Source: Allobosea sp. WAO (GTDB taxonomy: Bacteria; Pseudomonadota; Alphaproteobacteria; Rhizobiales; Beijerinckiaceae). From it: a stretch of 64,000 nucleotides of DNA. The DNA is taken from contig NZ_JXTJ01000008.1 of the NCBI RefSeq assembly GCF_001509835.1, positions 310,001 through 374,000 of the forward strand. The letters are read 5' to 3'. Position 1 is the first letter of the stretch; the number at the start of each line of letters is the position of its first letter. The position numbers were made by a program, and so were the translations under genes. The notes below the pieces were generated by a model that saw only the letters and a program-made list of their open reading frames with translations, had not been told where the DNA came from and did not search any database. Shown one piece after another: positions 7,830 through 18,434 of this stretch.

Positions 7830-8794
7830 GGCTCGCGTCCTCCGCCACCGATGCGCCGCGCCGCACGGGAGATCAGGCTGGCGATGCCCTGCGGCGCGAA
7901 GATGATGAAGATCAGCAGCAGCACGCCATACGCGAGCAGGCTCAGGGTCGCGGCGACGCGCAGCCCTTCCGGCAGGGCCGTCAGGAGCGCCGCGCCGAGG
8001 ATCGGCCCCCAGAGCGTGCCCATGCCGCCGACGACGACAAGCGCGACGAGCTGGAACCCCGTGCCGAGCACGGTGAAGCTTTCCGGCGCGATGAAGGAGG
8101 AGATCGAGGCGAAGAGCGCCCCCGCCAGCCCCGCGAAGACGGCGCTGAAGGTGAAGGCGGCCAGCCGTGCCGAGGCGACACGGATGCCGAGCGCCTGCGC
8201 CAGCGTCAGATCCTCGCGGACGGCGAGGCATTCCGCGCCGAGCCGCGAGCGCACGAAGAGCAATGCGCAGACGAAGGTCACGAGCAGCAGGGTGAGCGCC
8301 AGCAGCGCGTAATAGGTCGTGGCGTGCACGGCGAGCCAGCCCGGCTGTTCCGGGCCGGGAATGCCGACGAAGCCGCCGACGCCGCCGGTGAGGTTCGGCA
8401 GCACCAGAAAGAGCTGATGGCCGATCAGCCCGATGCCGAGCGTCAGCACGGCGAAGTAGAGCCCGCGCGTGCGGAAGGCCAGCAGCGCGATCAGCGCGCC
8501 CGCCGCTCCCGTCAGCGCGCCGCAGAGCGGCAGCGCGACCCAGAAGGACAGGCCATAGCGCGAGGTCAGCAGGGCGCAGGCATAGGCGCCGAGGCCGTAG
8601 AGCGCGCCATGGGCGAGCGAGAGATAGCCGGTGAAGCCGAGCAGCACGTCGAAGGCGACGGCGAGCGTGGCGAAGATCGCGCCGATGGTGACGACATAGA
8701 CGAAGTAGTCGTTGAGCGTCAGCGTGCCGGCTGCGGCGAGGGCGAAGGCGATCGCGGCGATCGCCACGGATTTGTGGAGCGGCATGGCGATCAT
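7826..8794 (-). CDS. livM: Branched-chain-type ABC transporter permease LivM
   Basis: 322 residues from ATG 8794, which follows the livH stop by one base. About ten hydrophobic segments. The family block LLGFTGYLSLAHGALYGLGAY is near residue 54, and the cytoplasmic coupling loop appears as AVREDLTLAQALGIRVASARLAAFTFSAVFAGLAGALFA. It forms the inner-membrane channel with LivH. It is part of the 4928-13956 operon, and all the liv genes are near-contiguous, implying one transcript. Confidence 0.92.
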   Translation of the reverse strand: MIAMPLHKSVAIAAIAFALAAAGTLTLNDYFVYVVTIGAIFATLAVAFDVLLGFTGYLSLAHGALYGLGAYACALLTSRYGLSFWVALPLCGALTGAAGALIALLAFRTRGLYFAVLTLGIGLIGHQLFLVLPNLTGGVGGFVGIPGPEQPGWLAVHATTYYALLALTLLLVTFVCALLFVRSRLGAECLAVREDLTLAQALGIRVASARLAAFTFSAVFAGLAGALFASISSFIAPESFTVLGTGFQLVALVVVGGMGTLWGPILGAALLTALPEGLRVAATLSLLAYGVLLLIFIIFAPQGIASLISRAARRIGGGGREP

Positions 8795-8795
8795 G

Positions 8796-9665
8796 TCAGC
8801 GCTCCACCTGGGCACGGCCGAACAGGCCTTGCGGCCGGACCAGCAGTACGAGGACGAGAATGGCGAAGGCGCCGATGTCCTGGAGCTCGCTGGCGATGTA
8901 ACCGGCGACCAGCACCTCGGCGACGCCGAGCACCAGCCCGCCGAAGATCGCACCCCACAGACTGCCGATGCCGCCCAGCACGAGCACGACGAAGGCCTTC
9001 AGCACGGGATTGACACCCATGCTCGGGTAGATCGGGAAGGTCGCGCCCAGCAGCGCGCCAGCAATGGCGCCGAGCGCGGCGCCCATGGCGAAGGTTGCAA
9101 AGCGGACCTGCGGCATCGAGATGCCCATCAGCATCGCGGCGTCACGGTTCTGGGCCGTGGCGCGGATGGCGAGGCCGAGCCGCGAGCGGTTCAGCACCAA
9201 CCAGACCGCTCCGAACGCAGCCGCCACGCTCGCCATCACCACGAGCTGGAGCTGTGTCACCGCGAAGAAGGGCGTGCGGATGACACCAGTGAGCGGCGCG
9301 GGGATGGTGCGCGGTTCCGTGCCCCAGATCATGGTCGCGACCTGTTGCAGGATGATCGAGGCTGCGAGCGCGGAGATCATCAGGGAGAGCGCGGGTGCCG
9401 TTTCGATCGGCCGGAAGACCAGCCGATCGACGAGACCACCCATCGCCATTATGCAGACCACCGAAACGAGCATCGCGAGCCAGAAGTTCAGTCCGGCCGC
9501 GACGAGCGCGTAGGTGATGAAGGCGCCGAGCATGTAGAATTCGCCATGCGCGAAGTTCGGGATCAGCAGCACGCCGAAGATCAGCGTCAGCCCGAGCGCG
9601 ACGAGCGCATAGGTCGAGCCGAGCGCCAGCCCGTTGACGAGCTGTTGAGGCAGGAGTTCGAGCAT
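8796..9665 (-). CDS. livH: Branched-chain-type ABC transporter permease LivH
   Basis: 289 residues from ATG 9665 (GAGAGG about 9 nt upstream); an alternative TTG at 9686 lacks support. The N-terminus LLPQQLVNGLALGSTYALVALGLTLIFGVLLIPNFAHGEFYMLGAF is diagnostic of LivH. The coupling segment is RATAQNRDAAMLMGISMPQVR. It lies 31 bp downstream of the binding-protein gene and upstream of livM, the usual order K-H-M-G-F. Confidence 0.93.
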   Translation of the reverse strand: MLELLPQQLVNGLALGSTYALVALGLTLIFGVLLIPNFAHGEFYMLGAFITYALVAAGLNFWLAMLVSVVCIMAMGGLVDRLVFRPIETAPALSLMISALAASIILQQVATMIWGTEPRTIPAPLTGVIRTPFFAVTQLQLVVMASVAAAFGAVWLVLNRSRLGLAIRATAQNRDAAMLMGISMPQVRFATFAMGAALGAIAGALLGATFPIYPSMGVNPVLKAFVVLVLGGIGSLWGAIFGGLVLGVAEVLVAGYIASELQDIGAFAILVLVLLVRPQGLFGRAQVER

Positions 9666-9696
9666 GGCTTGCGGCCTCTCGTTCAATGCTGCCGCG

Positions 9697-10878
9697 TCAC
9701 TGCGAAAGGTTGGTCATGGGCTCCCAGCCCTGACCCTTCCACACGCTGACGACACCGCGCAGATCGACCTGCCCCTTGTCGTCGAACAGCCTGCCATCGG
9801 GCTGGGCCGTGTACTTCGTCGTCAGCGCCGGTACATCTGCGAGCTTCAGTTCGCCCATGGCCTTGTTGACCGCGGCATTCTCGATCGAGCCGGCTTTCTC
9901 GAAGGCGGCCTTGAGGATGTGGACGGCGTCGAAGCTCAGGCCTGTCAGTTCGCCCGGCCCCTCGCCGAATTTCCCCCGATAGGCGGCGTCGAGCGCCTTG
10001 GCCTTTGCATCGCCGAGCTTGACGTAATCCTCGGTGGTCGGCGGGATGCAGTTGAACACGCCCTCCATCTCGCTGGCCGAAATGTTCTTCAGCACCGTCG
10101 AGGGCGGCGAGACCATCTCCCAGACGACCTGGCCGGTGAAGCCGAGCTGGCGTGCCTGCTTGGTGATGAGAGCGCCTTCCGCCGGATAGCCGCGGATCAG
10201 CAGCACCGCCGGATTCTTGCCTTTGAGATTCGTCAGCGCAGCGGAGAAATCGGTGTCATTGAGCTTGTAGTATTCCTCGCCGAGAACATTGGCGCCGAGC
10301 CCCTTCAGATCCGCCATGAGCTTGGACTGCGAGCCCATGAAGCCGGCATGGAAGCGGTCGGTCATGACGGCGACGGAGCCGAATTTGCGCGCCTTGAACA
10401 ACTCGACCACGGCGATGTTGTAGCCGCTGACCGTCGCCTGGTTGCGGAAGATATTCTTGCCGTTGGTCAGGTCATCGGCGATCGAGCCGTCGATGAGCTG
10501 TGTGACCTTGTCGCTGCGCTCGATGATGGGTTTGAGGGCCGGCGCGACGCCGCTGGCGAGCGGGCCGATGATGTAGCGGACGTCGGCCGCCATAAGCTTG
10601 CGCAGTGCGGCGACGCCGACGGTCGGGCTCGCCTGATCGTCTTCCGTGACGATCCTGATCTTGTAAGTCGTAGCGCCGACCTTAACGCCGCCGGCGGCGT
10701 TGATCTGCTCGGCAGCGAGGTGGATGCCCCGGCTCTCGGGCAGGCCGTAGAAGGTTGCCGGGCCGGTGATCGGGTGGAGATCGCCGATGGCGATCTCCTG
10801 CGCCTGAGCGATGGACGGGCCGGCTCCGAAAAGGCCGGTAGCAAGGCAGAGCGACAGCGTCGTGATGAACGTCTTCAT
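9697..10878 (-). CDS. Branched-chain-type ABC transporter substrate-binding protein
   Basis: 393 residues with a Sec signal peptide (MKTFITTLSLCLATGLFGAGPSIAQAQ). It is a periplasmic type I binding fold: IAIGDLHPITGPATFYG at the mature N-terminus, then INAAGGVKVGATTYKIRIVTEDDQASP. A good ribosome-binding site, GGGAGGAAA, precedes the ATG. Members of this family in operons with CoA ligases usually bind aromatic or short branched carboxylates rather than leucine. The ligand here is not known; the CoA ligase immediately upstream makes a carboxylic acid likely. Confidence 0.9.
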   Translation of the reverse strand: MKTFITTLSLCLATGLFGAGPSIAQAQEIAIGDLHPITGPATFYGLPESRGIHLAAEQINAAGGVKVGATTYKIRIVTEDDQASPTVGVAALRKLMAADVRYIIGPLASGVAPALKPIIERSDKVTQLIDGSIADDLTNGKNIFRNQATVSGYNIAVVELFKARKFGSVAVMTDRFHAGFMGSQSKLMADLKGLGANVLGEEYYKLNDTDFSAALTNLKGKNPAVLLIRGYPAEGALITKQARQLGFTGQVVWEMVSPPSTVLKNISASEMEGVFNCIPPTTEDYVKLGDAKAKALDAAYRGKFGEGPGELTGLSFDAVHILKAAFEKAGSIENAAVNKAMGELKLADVPALTTKYTAQPDGRLFDDKGQVDLRGVVSVWKGQGWEPMTNLSQ

Positions 10879-10933
10879 TGTCTTTTCCTCCCTTTGTTAT
10901 AGCTATGCATAGGGCTGGCTGGTTCCTGACTGT

Positions 10934-12508
10934 TCAGTCCGCAGCTTCCGCCAGCTTCTTCTTGATCTCGTGCTTCTTGATCTTGCCGGCCGGGGTCTTC
11001 GGCAGTTCATCCATGAAGACGACCTGCCGGGGCGCCTTGAAGCCGGCGATCTTGCCGCGGACGTAAGCGATGAGGTCTTCCGCGCTGGCCGCGGCCGCGC
11101 TCTCGGGTACGATCGCCGCGACGACGCGCTCGCCATAGTCATCGTCGGGCAGGCCGAAGACGGCGCAGTCGCGCACGGCCGGATGAGAGATCAGCGTCAG
11201 CTCGACCTCCTTGGCGAAGATGTTCTCGCCACCGGAGCGGATCATGTCCTTCTTGCGGTCGATGAGATGGACCAAGCCCTTCTCGTCGATCCGCCCGAGA
11301 TCGCCGGTATGCAGCCAGCCACCAGCGAAGGCCTCGCGCGTTGCCTCGGGACGGTTGAGATAACCGCTCATCAGTGCAGGCGAGCGGATGCAGATTTCAC
11401 CTAGCTCGCCCTGCGGCACCTCGTTCATGTGCTCGTCGAGCAGCGCGACCTGCGTGCCCGGCACCGGCCGGCCTATGGAGAGCGGCTGGTCAAGCGATTC
11501 CTCCGGCCGGTTGATGCAGATATAGGGGCCGCCCTCGGTCAGCCCGTAGGCGTTGGCGATGCCGATCCGTGCGGCGCCGCGCTCGCGAAAGGCCTCGACC
11601 ACCTTCAGGATCAGCGTCGAGGGATCGTAGTTGGCATAGGCGATGAGCTTCATCGAGCTCATGTCGCTTGTTGGCCAGGCCTTGGATTCGACCATCTGCC
11701 GCAGCACCAGCGGCACGCCGAACATGCCGTTGAGCGCGTGCTTCTCGATCGCCTGGACAGCGCTTTCGGGCTCGAAGCGCTCGGCGATATAGGCCGCGCC
11801 GCGCTGCATGAAATACAGCTTAAGATAGTCCCAGGCGCCGGTGTGGAAGAGCGGCATGTAGCAGAAGAAGCGCTCGGAGCGCTTGATGCCGAACACGGGC
11901 AGCGCATTGAGCGCATCGAGAACCGTGCGGCGATGCGAGATGATCGCGCCCTTCGGTCGGCCGGTCGTACCGGAGGTGTAGAGCACGAGATGCGGATCGT
12001 CCCAGCTCGTCGCGCGCGAGACCGGCCTGTCCGTCGTCATCGCCATCATCTGCGCGAAGGTGACGACGCCATCCTGCTCCGGACCGCGCAGCACGATCTG
12101 CGGCCGGTCGGTCAGCGGCTCGATGGCCTCCAGCGCCAGTGCGTGGAACTCGGAGCTGGTCACGACCAGCCGCGGCTGGCAGTTGTTGAGGATGTAGGAG
12201 ATTTCGCTGGCGCGCAGCCACATATTGACCGGCACCAGCACGGCGCCCATCCCCGCCAGCGCATAGCCGAGCAGGACGTATTCGTCGCTGTTGCGGTCGA
12301 GCATCGCGACGCGGCTGCCATGGCCGATGCCGAGCGCGGTCAGACCCTGCTGGATGCGGGCCATGTCGGCGCCGAACTCGGTCCAGCTCCGGACGTGGTC
12401 GCCGAAGATCAAGGCGGGCTCGTCCGGGGCCCAGCGGATGTTGTCGGCGACCACGTCTCCGAGGAGATAGGGCAGGCCGGCGATCTCAGGCTGCACTGAA
12501 GCCTCCAT
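10934..12508 (-). CDS. AMP-dependent acyl-CoA synthetase/ligase
   Basis: 524 residues, a standard ANL-family length. Core motifs: P-loop YTSGTTGRPKG (177-187), the adenylate-binding segment IGIANAYGLTEGG, GWLHTGDLG before the hinge, RKKDMIRSGGENIFAKEVE, and the catalytic Lys near the C-terminus in PKTPAGKIKKHEIKK. It activates a carboxylic acid to acyl-AMP and then acyl-CoA in the cytoplasm. It overlaps the upstream SDR gene by 23 bp. In context it would trap the acid imported by LivKHMGF. The specific acid cannot be read from the sequence. Confidence 0.88.
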   Translation of the reverse strand: MEASVQPEIAGLPYLLGDVVADNIRWAPDEPALIFGDHVRSWTEFGADMARIQQGLTALGIGHGSRVAMLDRNSDEYVLLGYALAGMGAVLVPVNMWLRASEISYILNNCQPRLVVTSSEFHALALEAIEPLTDRPQIVLRGPEQDGVVTFAQMMAMTTDRPVSRATSWDDPHLVLYTSGTTGRPKGAIISHRRTVLDALNALPVFGIKRSERFFCYMPLFHTGAWDYLKLYFMQRGAAYIAERFEPESAVQAIEKHALNGMFGVPLVLRQMVESKAWPTSDMSSMKLIAYANYDPSTLILKVVEAFRERGAARIGIANAYGLTEGGPYICINRPEESLDQPLSIGRPVPGTQVALLDEHMNEVPQGELGEICIRSPALMSGYLNRPEATREAFAGGWLHTGDLGRIDEKGLVHLIDRKKDMIRSGGENIFAKEVELTLISHPAVRDCAVFGLPDDDYGERVVAAIVPESAAAASAEDLIAYVRGKIAGFKAPRQVVFMDELPKTPAGKIKKHEIKKKLAEAAD

Positions 12509-13229
12509 CGACCATGACGGTGGAGGCGGTGGTGAAAGAGGACCAGTCCGAGCACAGGAACGCTGCTGTGTGCGCGATGTCCTCCGGCCTGCCGAGCCGA
12601 CCGATCGGCAGCACGGTCGGCTTGGAGTGCTGCAGCGTCCTCTGCGTCATCGGCGTCTCGATGACGCCGGGGCAGATGCAGTTCACGCGGATATTCTTCG
12701 GCCCGCATTCGATGGCGAGCGCGCGTGACAGCGAGAGAACGCCGCCCTTGGAGGCCGAATAGGCGTTGAGCTTCTCCCAGCCGGTGACGGCGACGACGGA
12801 GGCGACCGTGACGATGCTGCCGCCACCACCTTGCTTCTCCATCGCAGCCACCGCCGCACGGCAGACATAAAATGTGCCGGTCAGGTTGACCGCGATGATC
12901 TTGTCCCAGGTTTCGTCGGTGACGCGCGTGATCGGTCCGTCCGACGACGGCCGCCAGATGCCGGCGCAGTTGACGACGGCGTCGATGCCGCCGAGCGCCG
13001 CGCTCGCGGCCTCGAAGGCCTCCTCGACGGAGGCCGAGGAGGCGACGTCGCAAGCGCGGCCGACATGCCCCGCACCCAACGCCTCCGCCTCGCGACTGGC
13101 TGCTGCTTCGTCGAGATCGAGGATCGCGACTTTGGCTCCAGCCTCGGCACAGATGCGAGCGACGCTCGCACCGATGCCGCTAGCGCCGCCGGTGACGAGG
13201 ACGCGCTTGTCCTCCAGCATCGATGTCAC
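12486..13229 (-). CDS. Short-chain dehydrogenase/reductase (FabG-like)
   Basis: 247 residues. I choose GTG 13229 because GGAGGG lies 8 nt upstream; ATG 13220 is the alternative. Classical SDR features: TGGASGIG cofactor loop (13-20), NAG at 88-90, catalytic Ser144, Tyr157 and Lys161 (YSASK), and CPGVIETPM. Asp in AILDLDEA after the second strand favours NAD(H). It likely oxidises a hydroxyacyl-CoA intermediate made from the acid handled by this operon. The gene begins inside the tetR 3' end (about 50 bp overlap), implying tight coupling. Confidence 0.87.
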   Translation of the reverse strand: MTSMLEDKRVLVTGGASGIGASVARICAEAGAKVAILDLDEAAASREAEALGAGHVGRACDVASSASVEEAFEAASAALGGIDAVVNCAGIWRPSSDGPITRVTDETWDKIIAVNLTGTFYVCRAAVAAMEKQGGGGSIVTVASVVAVTGWEKLNAYSASKGGVLSLSRALAIECGPKNIRVNCICPGVIETPMTQRTLQHSKPTVLPIGRLGRPEDIAHTAAFLCSDWSSFTTASTVMVDGGFSAA

Positions 13230-13956
13230 TTGGTGTTCCCTCCGTGGCAACGTCCTTTTCGGACGCGTTTTCTTCGGCGCGCGTCATGCGCTGCCTGGCC
13301 GTTTTCGGCCGCTTGGTCGCTTTTTCGGCTTCCGGCGCCTTGGCGACGCCGTCGATCACCATTCCGCTGAGCTCGCTTGCGATCTCCTGCGGCGTGCGGC
13401 CGGAATGGACCGCCCAGCGATGCACGGTTGAGAGCAGGCCGAGGATCGCGAGCATCGCGATTTTCGGGTCCTGCGTCCGGAATTCGCCAGAGCGCTGGCC
13501 ATCCTCGATGATGTGCTGGATCCAGTTCTCGAAGGCGCGCTCGCGCGTTGCGAGCGACTTGCGCGACGCTGCATCGAATTCGTGGCGCTCGCGCCAGAAA
13601 ATCGTGAGGAAGCGGCTGTTCTCGATGTTGTAGAGGACCTGCAACTCGACGAAGCGCCTCAGGCGGTCCGTCACGTCGTCCTGCGAGTGCGCAAGCGTTT
13701 CCTGCGTCTTGAAGAACTCAACCGTGACGTCCTCGTAGAGCGTCTCCAGCAGGTGCGATTTGTTGCGGTAGTAATGGTAGATCGCCGGCTTGCTGACCCC
13801 GCACGCGTCGGCGATGTCGTTCATCGAGGTAGCGCGGAAGCCCTTGCTGTCGAAGAGCTCCAGCGCGCGCTCATAGACGACGCGGCGTACGCTTTCGGCG
13901 CGGCTGCCATCCGCTCCCGCACGCGGAAGCGCCTTGATCGGGATCGATCGAGACAT
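13180..13956 (-). CDS. TetR/AcrR-family transcriptional regulator
   Basis: 258 residues from ATG 13956, preceded by GAGGAAA. The N-terminal helix-turn-helix is TSMNDIADACGVSKPAIYHYYRNKSHLL (about 43-70). The ligand domain follows, with a TetR_C-type pattern (LLSTVHRWAVHSGRTPQEIASEL). The last 45 or so residues are a basic, low-complexity tail (KRPKTARQRMTRAEEN...RPRHRRR) not needed for the fold; its 3' part overlaps the SDR start. It is the first gene of the operon, and a palindromic operator lies 52-69 bp upstream, so autoregulation and acyl-CoA-responsive control are plausible. Confidence 0.87.
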   Translation of the reverse strand: MSRSIPIKALPRAGADGSRAESVRRVVYERALELFDSKGFRATSMNDIADACGVSKPAIYHYYRNKSHLLETLYEDVTVEFFKTQETLAHSQDDVTDRLRRFVELQVLYNIENSRFLTIFWRERHEFDAASRKSLATRERAFENWIQHIIEDGQRSGEFRTQDPKIAMLAILGLLSTVHRWAVHSGRTPQEIASELSGMVIDGVAKAPEAEKATKRPKTARQRMTRAEENASEKDVATEGTPSDIDAGGQARPRHRRR

Positions 13957-14007
13957 CTTGCGTTTCCTCGCGGCCCGGTCCGTCGCCGGGCTCCATGCCA
14001 AGACATT

Positions 14008-14025
14008 ACTTACCGGTCGGTAAGT
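14008..14025. promoter_or_regulatory. TetR operator palindrome
   Basis: ACTTACCG-GT-CGGTAAGT: perfect 8-bp arms with a 2-bp centre, 52 bp upstream of the tetR ATG. TTACCGnnCGGTAA-type sites are common for TetR repressors of fatty-acid and acyl-CoA pathways. Assignment to the adjacent TetR gene is inference from position and symmetry. Confidence 0.75.
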
Positions 14026-14114
14026 TTGTCAACATCGCCGTCGTTGGCATCTCCCGAAGGGCCATACGAGCATTCTTGGAAAAATGGGCCGTCAGCTAGA
14101 GCCTTGCGTAGATT

Positions 14115-14154
14115 GCGCCACTAGCAGACTCTGGCTCATTGCCCGGGAGCGGAC
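14115..14154 (+). repeat. Dispersed intergenic repeat, copy 2
   Basis: GCGCCA at 14115, AGCAGAC at 14123 and AGCGGAC at 14148. Its body (CTCTGGCTCATT and flanks) is nearly identical to copy 6 at 52015. It lies between the tetR operator and the 3' end of the cyclophilin gene. Confidence 0.8.
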
Positions 14155-14218
14155 CGTCAACTAGCGGCATCAAATTCCGACTCTGTTCAGCGGCACAAAT
14201 GCGCCTGCGAACCGCCCA

Positions 14219-14755
14219 TCAGAACAGGCGGCCGATTCTCACTCGAATCGGGCTTCGCATGTACTCGGTCGGCTCTGCGCGATCGACAAGCTTTCGTAGC
14301 ACCTCGTGACCGGACAGCACCTTGCCGAAGGCGGCAAATCCCGCGCCGTCGGGATTGCGTCTGCCGCCCGCGTCGAGTTCCGGCTGCGCCCCGCTGCAGA
14401 TGAAGAAGCCGTGGCCGCCGCTGCCGGGCGCGTTGCGGGCGAGCGACAGAGTCCCGTCGAGATGGCGAAGTCCGCTCTGCGAGGTCGGCTCATGCGGCAC
14501 TGGCGGCAGCGGCGGCGCGCGGTTCTCGTGCGGGGCGGGGGAGCCGAACTGGATCACCTCGATCGGATGCACCGTTTCGGCCGCCTGGTTCTCTCGCGTT
14601 ACGATCCGGTAGATCGTCGCATCGTCCAGATGGCCGCCATCGACATAGGCGAGGAAATTGGCGGCCGTCAGCGGCGCACGCGCTTCGTCTATGCCCAGGA
14701 TGATCGTGCCGTCCTCGGTGTCGAGGCGGACCCGCGTCAGCTCACTCTGCGCCAT
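14219..14755 (-). CDS. Cyclophilin-type peptidyl-prolyl isomerase
   Basis: 178 residues, no signal peptide, so cytoplasmic. Cyclophilin landmarks are APLTAANFLAYVDGGHLDDATIYRIV (the family has FxR; the catalytic Arg is kept in IYRIV), VIQFG in place of the usual MIQGG, HGFFICSGAQPELD, and FAAFGKVLSGHEVLRKL. It is divergent from the best-known members but the key positions are present. It is 11 bp downstream of the fused oligopeptide ABC ATPase and so is the last gene of that operon. Prolyl isomerisation could assist use of imported peptides; that is speculation. Confidence 0.82.
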   Translation of the reverse strand: MAQSELTRVRLDTEDGTIILGIDEARAPLTAANFLAYVDGGHLDDATIYRIVTRENQAAETVHPIEVIQFGSPAPHENRAPPLPPVPHEPTSQSGLRHLDGTLSLARNAPGSGGHGFFICSGAQPELDAGGRRNPDGAGFAAFGKVLSGHEVLRKLVDRAEPTEYMRSPIRVRIGRLF

Positions 14756-14766
14756 GCCGTCCGGCC

Positions 14767-16532
<1,766 letters not shown>

Positions 16533-16536
<4 letters not shown>

Positions 16537-17366
16537 CGTTGCAGCTCCGGGTTGAGCCGGTCCTGCAGCCAGTCGCCGACGATGTTGATGGCGAGCACCG
16601 TGACGAACAGCGCCAGGCTGGGCACGAGCACGGGCCAGGAATTGATGAAGATGTAGTTCTTGAGGGTACCGACCATCTGGCCCCAGGACGGCGTCGGCGG
16701 CTGCACGCCGAGCCCGAGGAAGCTCAGCCCCGCCTCCATCAGCATGGCGAAGGAGAAAGTGAGCGAGGCCTGAACGGCGATGACCGAGCGCATGTTCGGC
16801 AGAATCTCGCGGCGGATCAGCCAGAGCCGCCCGGCGCCGAGCGAACGGGCGGCGAGCACATGGTCGCGCGCCCGGATGCTGCGCGCCATGCCATAGGAAA
16901 CGCGAGCGAATTGCGGGCAGTAGAGCAGGCCGATCGTGCCGATCAGCGCCGGCAGGCTGCCGCCTAGGAAGGCCAGCACGACGATCGCGACGAAGATCTC
17001 GGGCAGGGAGACGAAGACGTCGACGACGCGCATCGCGGCCCCCTCCGCCCGCGGGCCGAGGAAGGCGATGGCGATGCCGAGCGGCACGCCGATGCTGCCG
17101 GCGAGCAGGACCGCCGCGGCCGCGACCGCGAGCGAGACGCGCCCGCCATGGGCGAGGCGCGAGAACAGGTCGCGGCCGAGTTCGTCGGTGCCGAACCAGT
17201 GTGCCGCGCTCGGCGAGGCCAGGATGTTCGTCGGGTCGATCGCCAGGGGGTCCGCGATGCCCAGCACGGGCGCGAGGAGGGCGGCGGCGACCACCAGCGC
17301 GAGCACCAGCATGGCGAGGCGGGTGGCGATGTCCGTGGTTCTGATCAGGGCTGCGACGGCAGTCAT
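16533..17366 (-). CDS. Oligopeptide ABC transporter permease, DppC type
   Basis: 277 residues from ATG 17366, chosen for GGAGGGTGA 7 nt upstream and because it follows the dppB stop directly. Five to six membrane segments. The family motif HWFGTDELGRDLFSRLAHGGRVSLAVA appears near residue 61, and the EAA coupling loop is ARSLGAGRLWLIRREILPN. LSFLGLGVQPPTPSWGQM is diagnostic of DppC/OppC. It forms a heterodimeric inner-membrane channel with the DppB-type protein. Confidence 0.92.
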
Positions 17367-17370
17367 GCGC

Positions 17371-18327
17371 TCACCCTCCATTTGTTCCGACGCGCGGATC
17401 GACGAGGCCCTGGGCGAGGTCGATCAGCAGGCTGATGAGGATGAAGATCGCGAAGATCGCCAGCAGGCTGCCCTGCATCAGCGGGTAATCGCGGGCGAAG
17501 GAAGCGCTGACGAGCAGCGAGCTGAGCCCGGGCCAGTCGAACAGGGCCTCGACGATCACCGTGCCGCCGAGCAGGTTGCCGGCCCGGATGCCGATGATCG
17601 AGATGACCGGCACGAGCGCGTTCGGCAGGGCGTGGCGCGTCATCGCCTTGCCGCGCGACAGGCCCTTGGCGCGGGCGAGCCTGACATAGTCCTTGGCCAT
17701 ACTGTCGATCAGGCTGGCGCGCGTCATGCGCGCGACAACGCCCATGAAGTTGATGCCGATCGCCAGCGACGGCAGCACGAGGCAGGAGAGGTGCAGCAGA
17801 GGATCCTCTGAGAAGGCGACAAAGCCGGAGGATGGCAGCAGGTTGAGCCAGAGGCTGAAGATCAGCACCAGCAGGATGCCGGAGACGAAGACAGGGGCGG
17901 AGAAGCCGGCGACCGCAATCACCGAGGCGGCCATGCCCGGCAGCTTGCCGCGGTCCCGGGCAGCCAGCACACCGAGCGGCAGGCCGAGCGCGACGGCGAC
18001 CAAGAGCCCGCCGCCGATCAGCTCAAGGCTGCGCGGGATCCGCCGCAGTAACTCGTCGAGCACAGGTTCGCCATTGCGCAGCGACCGGCCGAGATCGCCC
18101 TGGAACAGGCCGCCCGCCCAGGTCAGGAACTGCGAGATCAGCGGCCGGTCGAGGCCGAGCTCACGGGTCATCCGCGCGACCGCCTCCGGATCGCTGCCCG
18201 CCTGCTCGCCGAGCAGCATCACCACCGGGTCGCCCGGCAGAAGATGGATCGACGCGAACACGACGATGCTCGCAAGAACCAGCGTCAGAAGGGCCGAGGC
18301 CAGTCTGCTTCCGATGAATTTGGACAT
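17371..18327 (-). CDS. Oligopeptide ABC transporter permease, DppB type
   Basis: 318 residues. The N-terminus is typical of DppB/OppB (GSRLASALLTLVLASIVVFASIHLLPGDPV). The EAA loop is YVRLARAKGLSRGKAMTRHALPNALVPVIS, and EALFDWPGLSSLLVSASFARDYPLMQGS is diagnostic. It lies between the binding-protein gene (separated by 107 bp holding a strong palindrome) and dppC. It is part of the operon running from 22249 to 14219. Confidence 0.93.
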   Translation of the reverse strand: MSKFIGSRLASALLTLVLASIVVFASIHLLPGDPVVMLLGEQAGSDPEAVARMTRELGLDRPLISQFLTWAGGLFQGDLGRSLRNGEPVLDELLRRIPRSLELIGGGLLVAVALGLPLGVLAARDRGKLPGMAASVIAVAGFSAPVFVSGILLVLIFSLWLNLLPSSGFVAFSEDPLLHLSCLVLPSLAIGINFMGVVARMTRASLIDSMAKDYVRLARAKGLSRGKAMTRHALPNALVPVISIIGIRAGNLLGGTVIVEALFDWPGLSSLLVSASFARDYPLMQGSLLAIFAIFILISLLIDLAQGLVDPRVGTNGG

Positions 18328-18387
18328 ACCTCACCCGATCGCGGGGGCGCCGCTGGCCGGCGGCCTCAACCTTTACGTCTCATCATG

Positions 18388-18413
18388 CCGGCATCGGGGC
18401 GCCCCGATGCCGG
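18388..18413. terminator. Perfect 26-bp palindrome between binding-protein and permease genes
   Basis: CCGGCATCGGGGC is followed immediately by its exact reverse complement: 13-bp arms and no spacer. On RNA it would form a very stable hairpin. There is no T run, so it is more likely a processing or partial-attenuation element that keeps binding-protein mRNA more abundant than permease mRNA, as known for REP-type hairpins in ABC operons. It could also be a DNA-level palindromic repeat. Confidence 0.55.
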
Positions 18414-18434
18414 ATGGCGGCTTCAGGCCAAGGC

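Noticed and set aside
10903..10912. CTATGCATAG palindrome before the liv binding-protein gene
   Set aside because: Only 10 bp, inside the operon and without a matching copy; easily expected by chance.
14219..14755. Treating the cyclophilin as a periplasmic PpiA-type protein
   Set aside because: No signal peptide is present at the N-terminus and the start next to the ABC gene is well placed.
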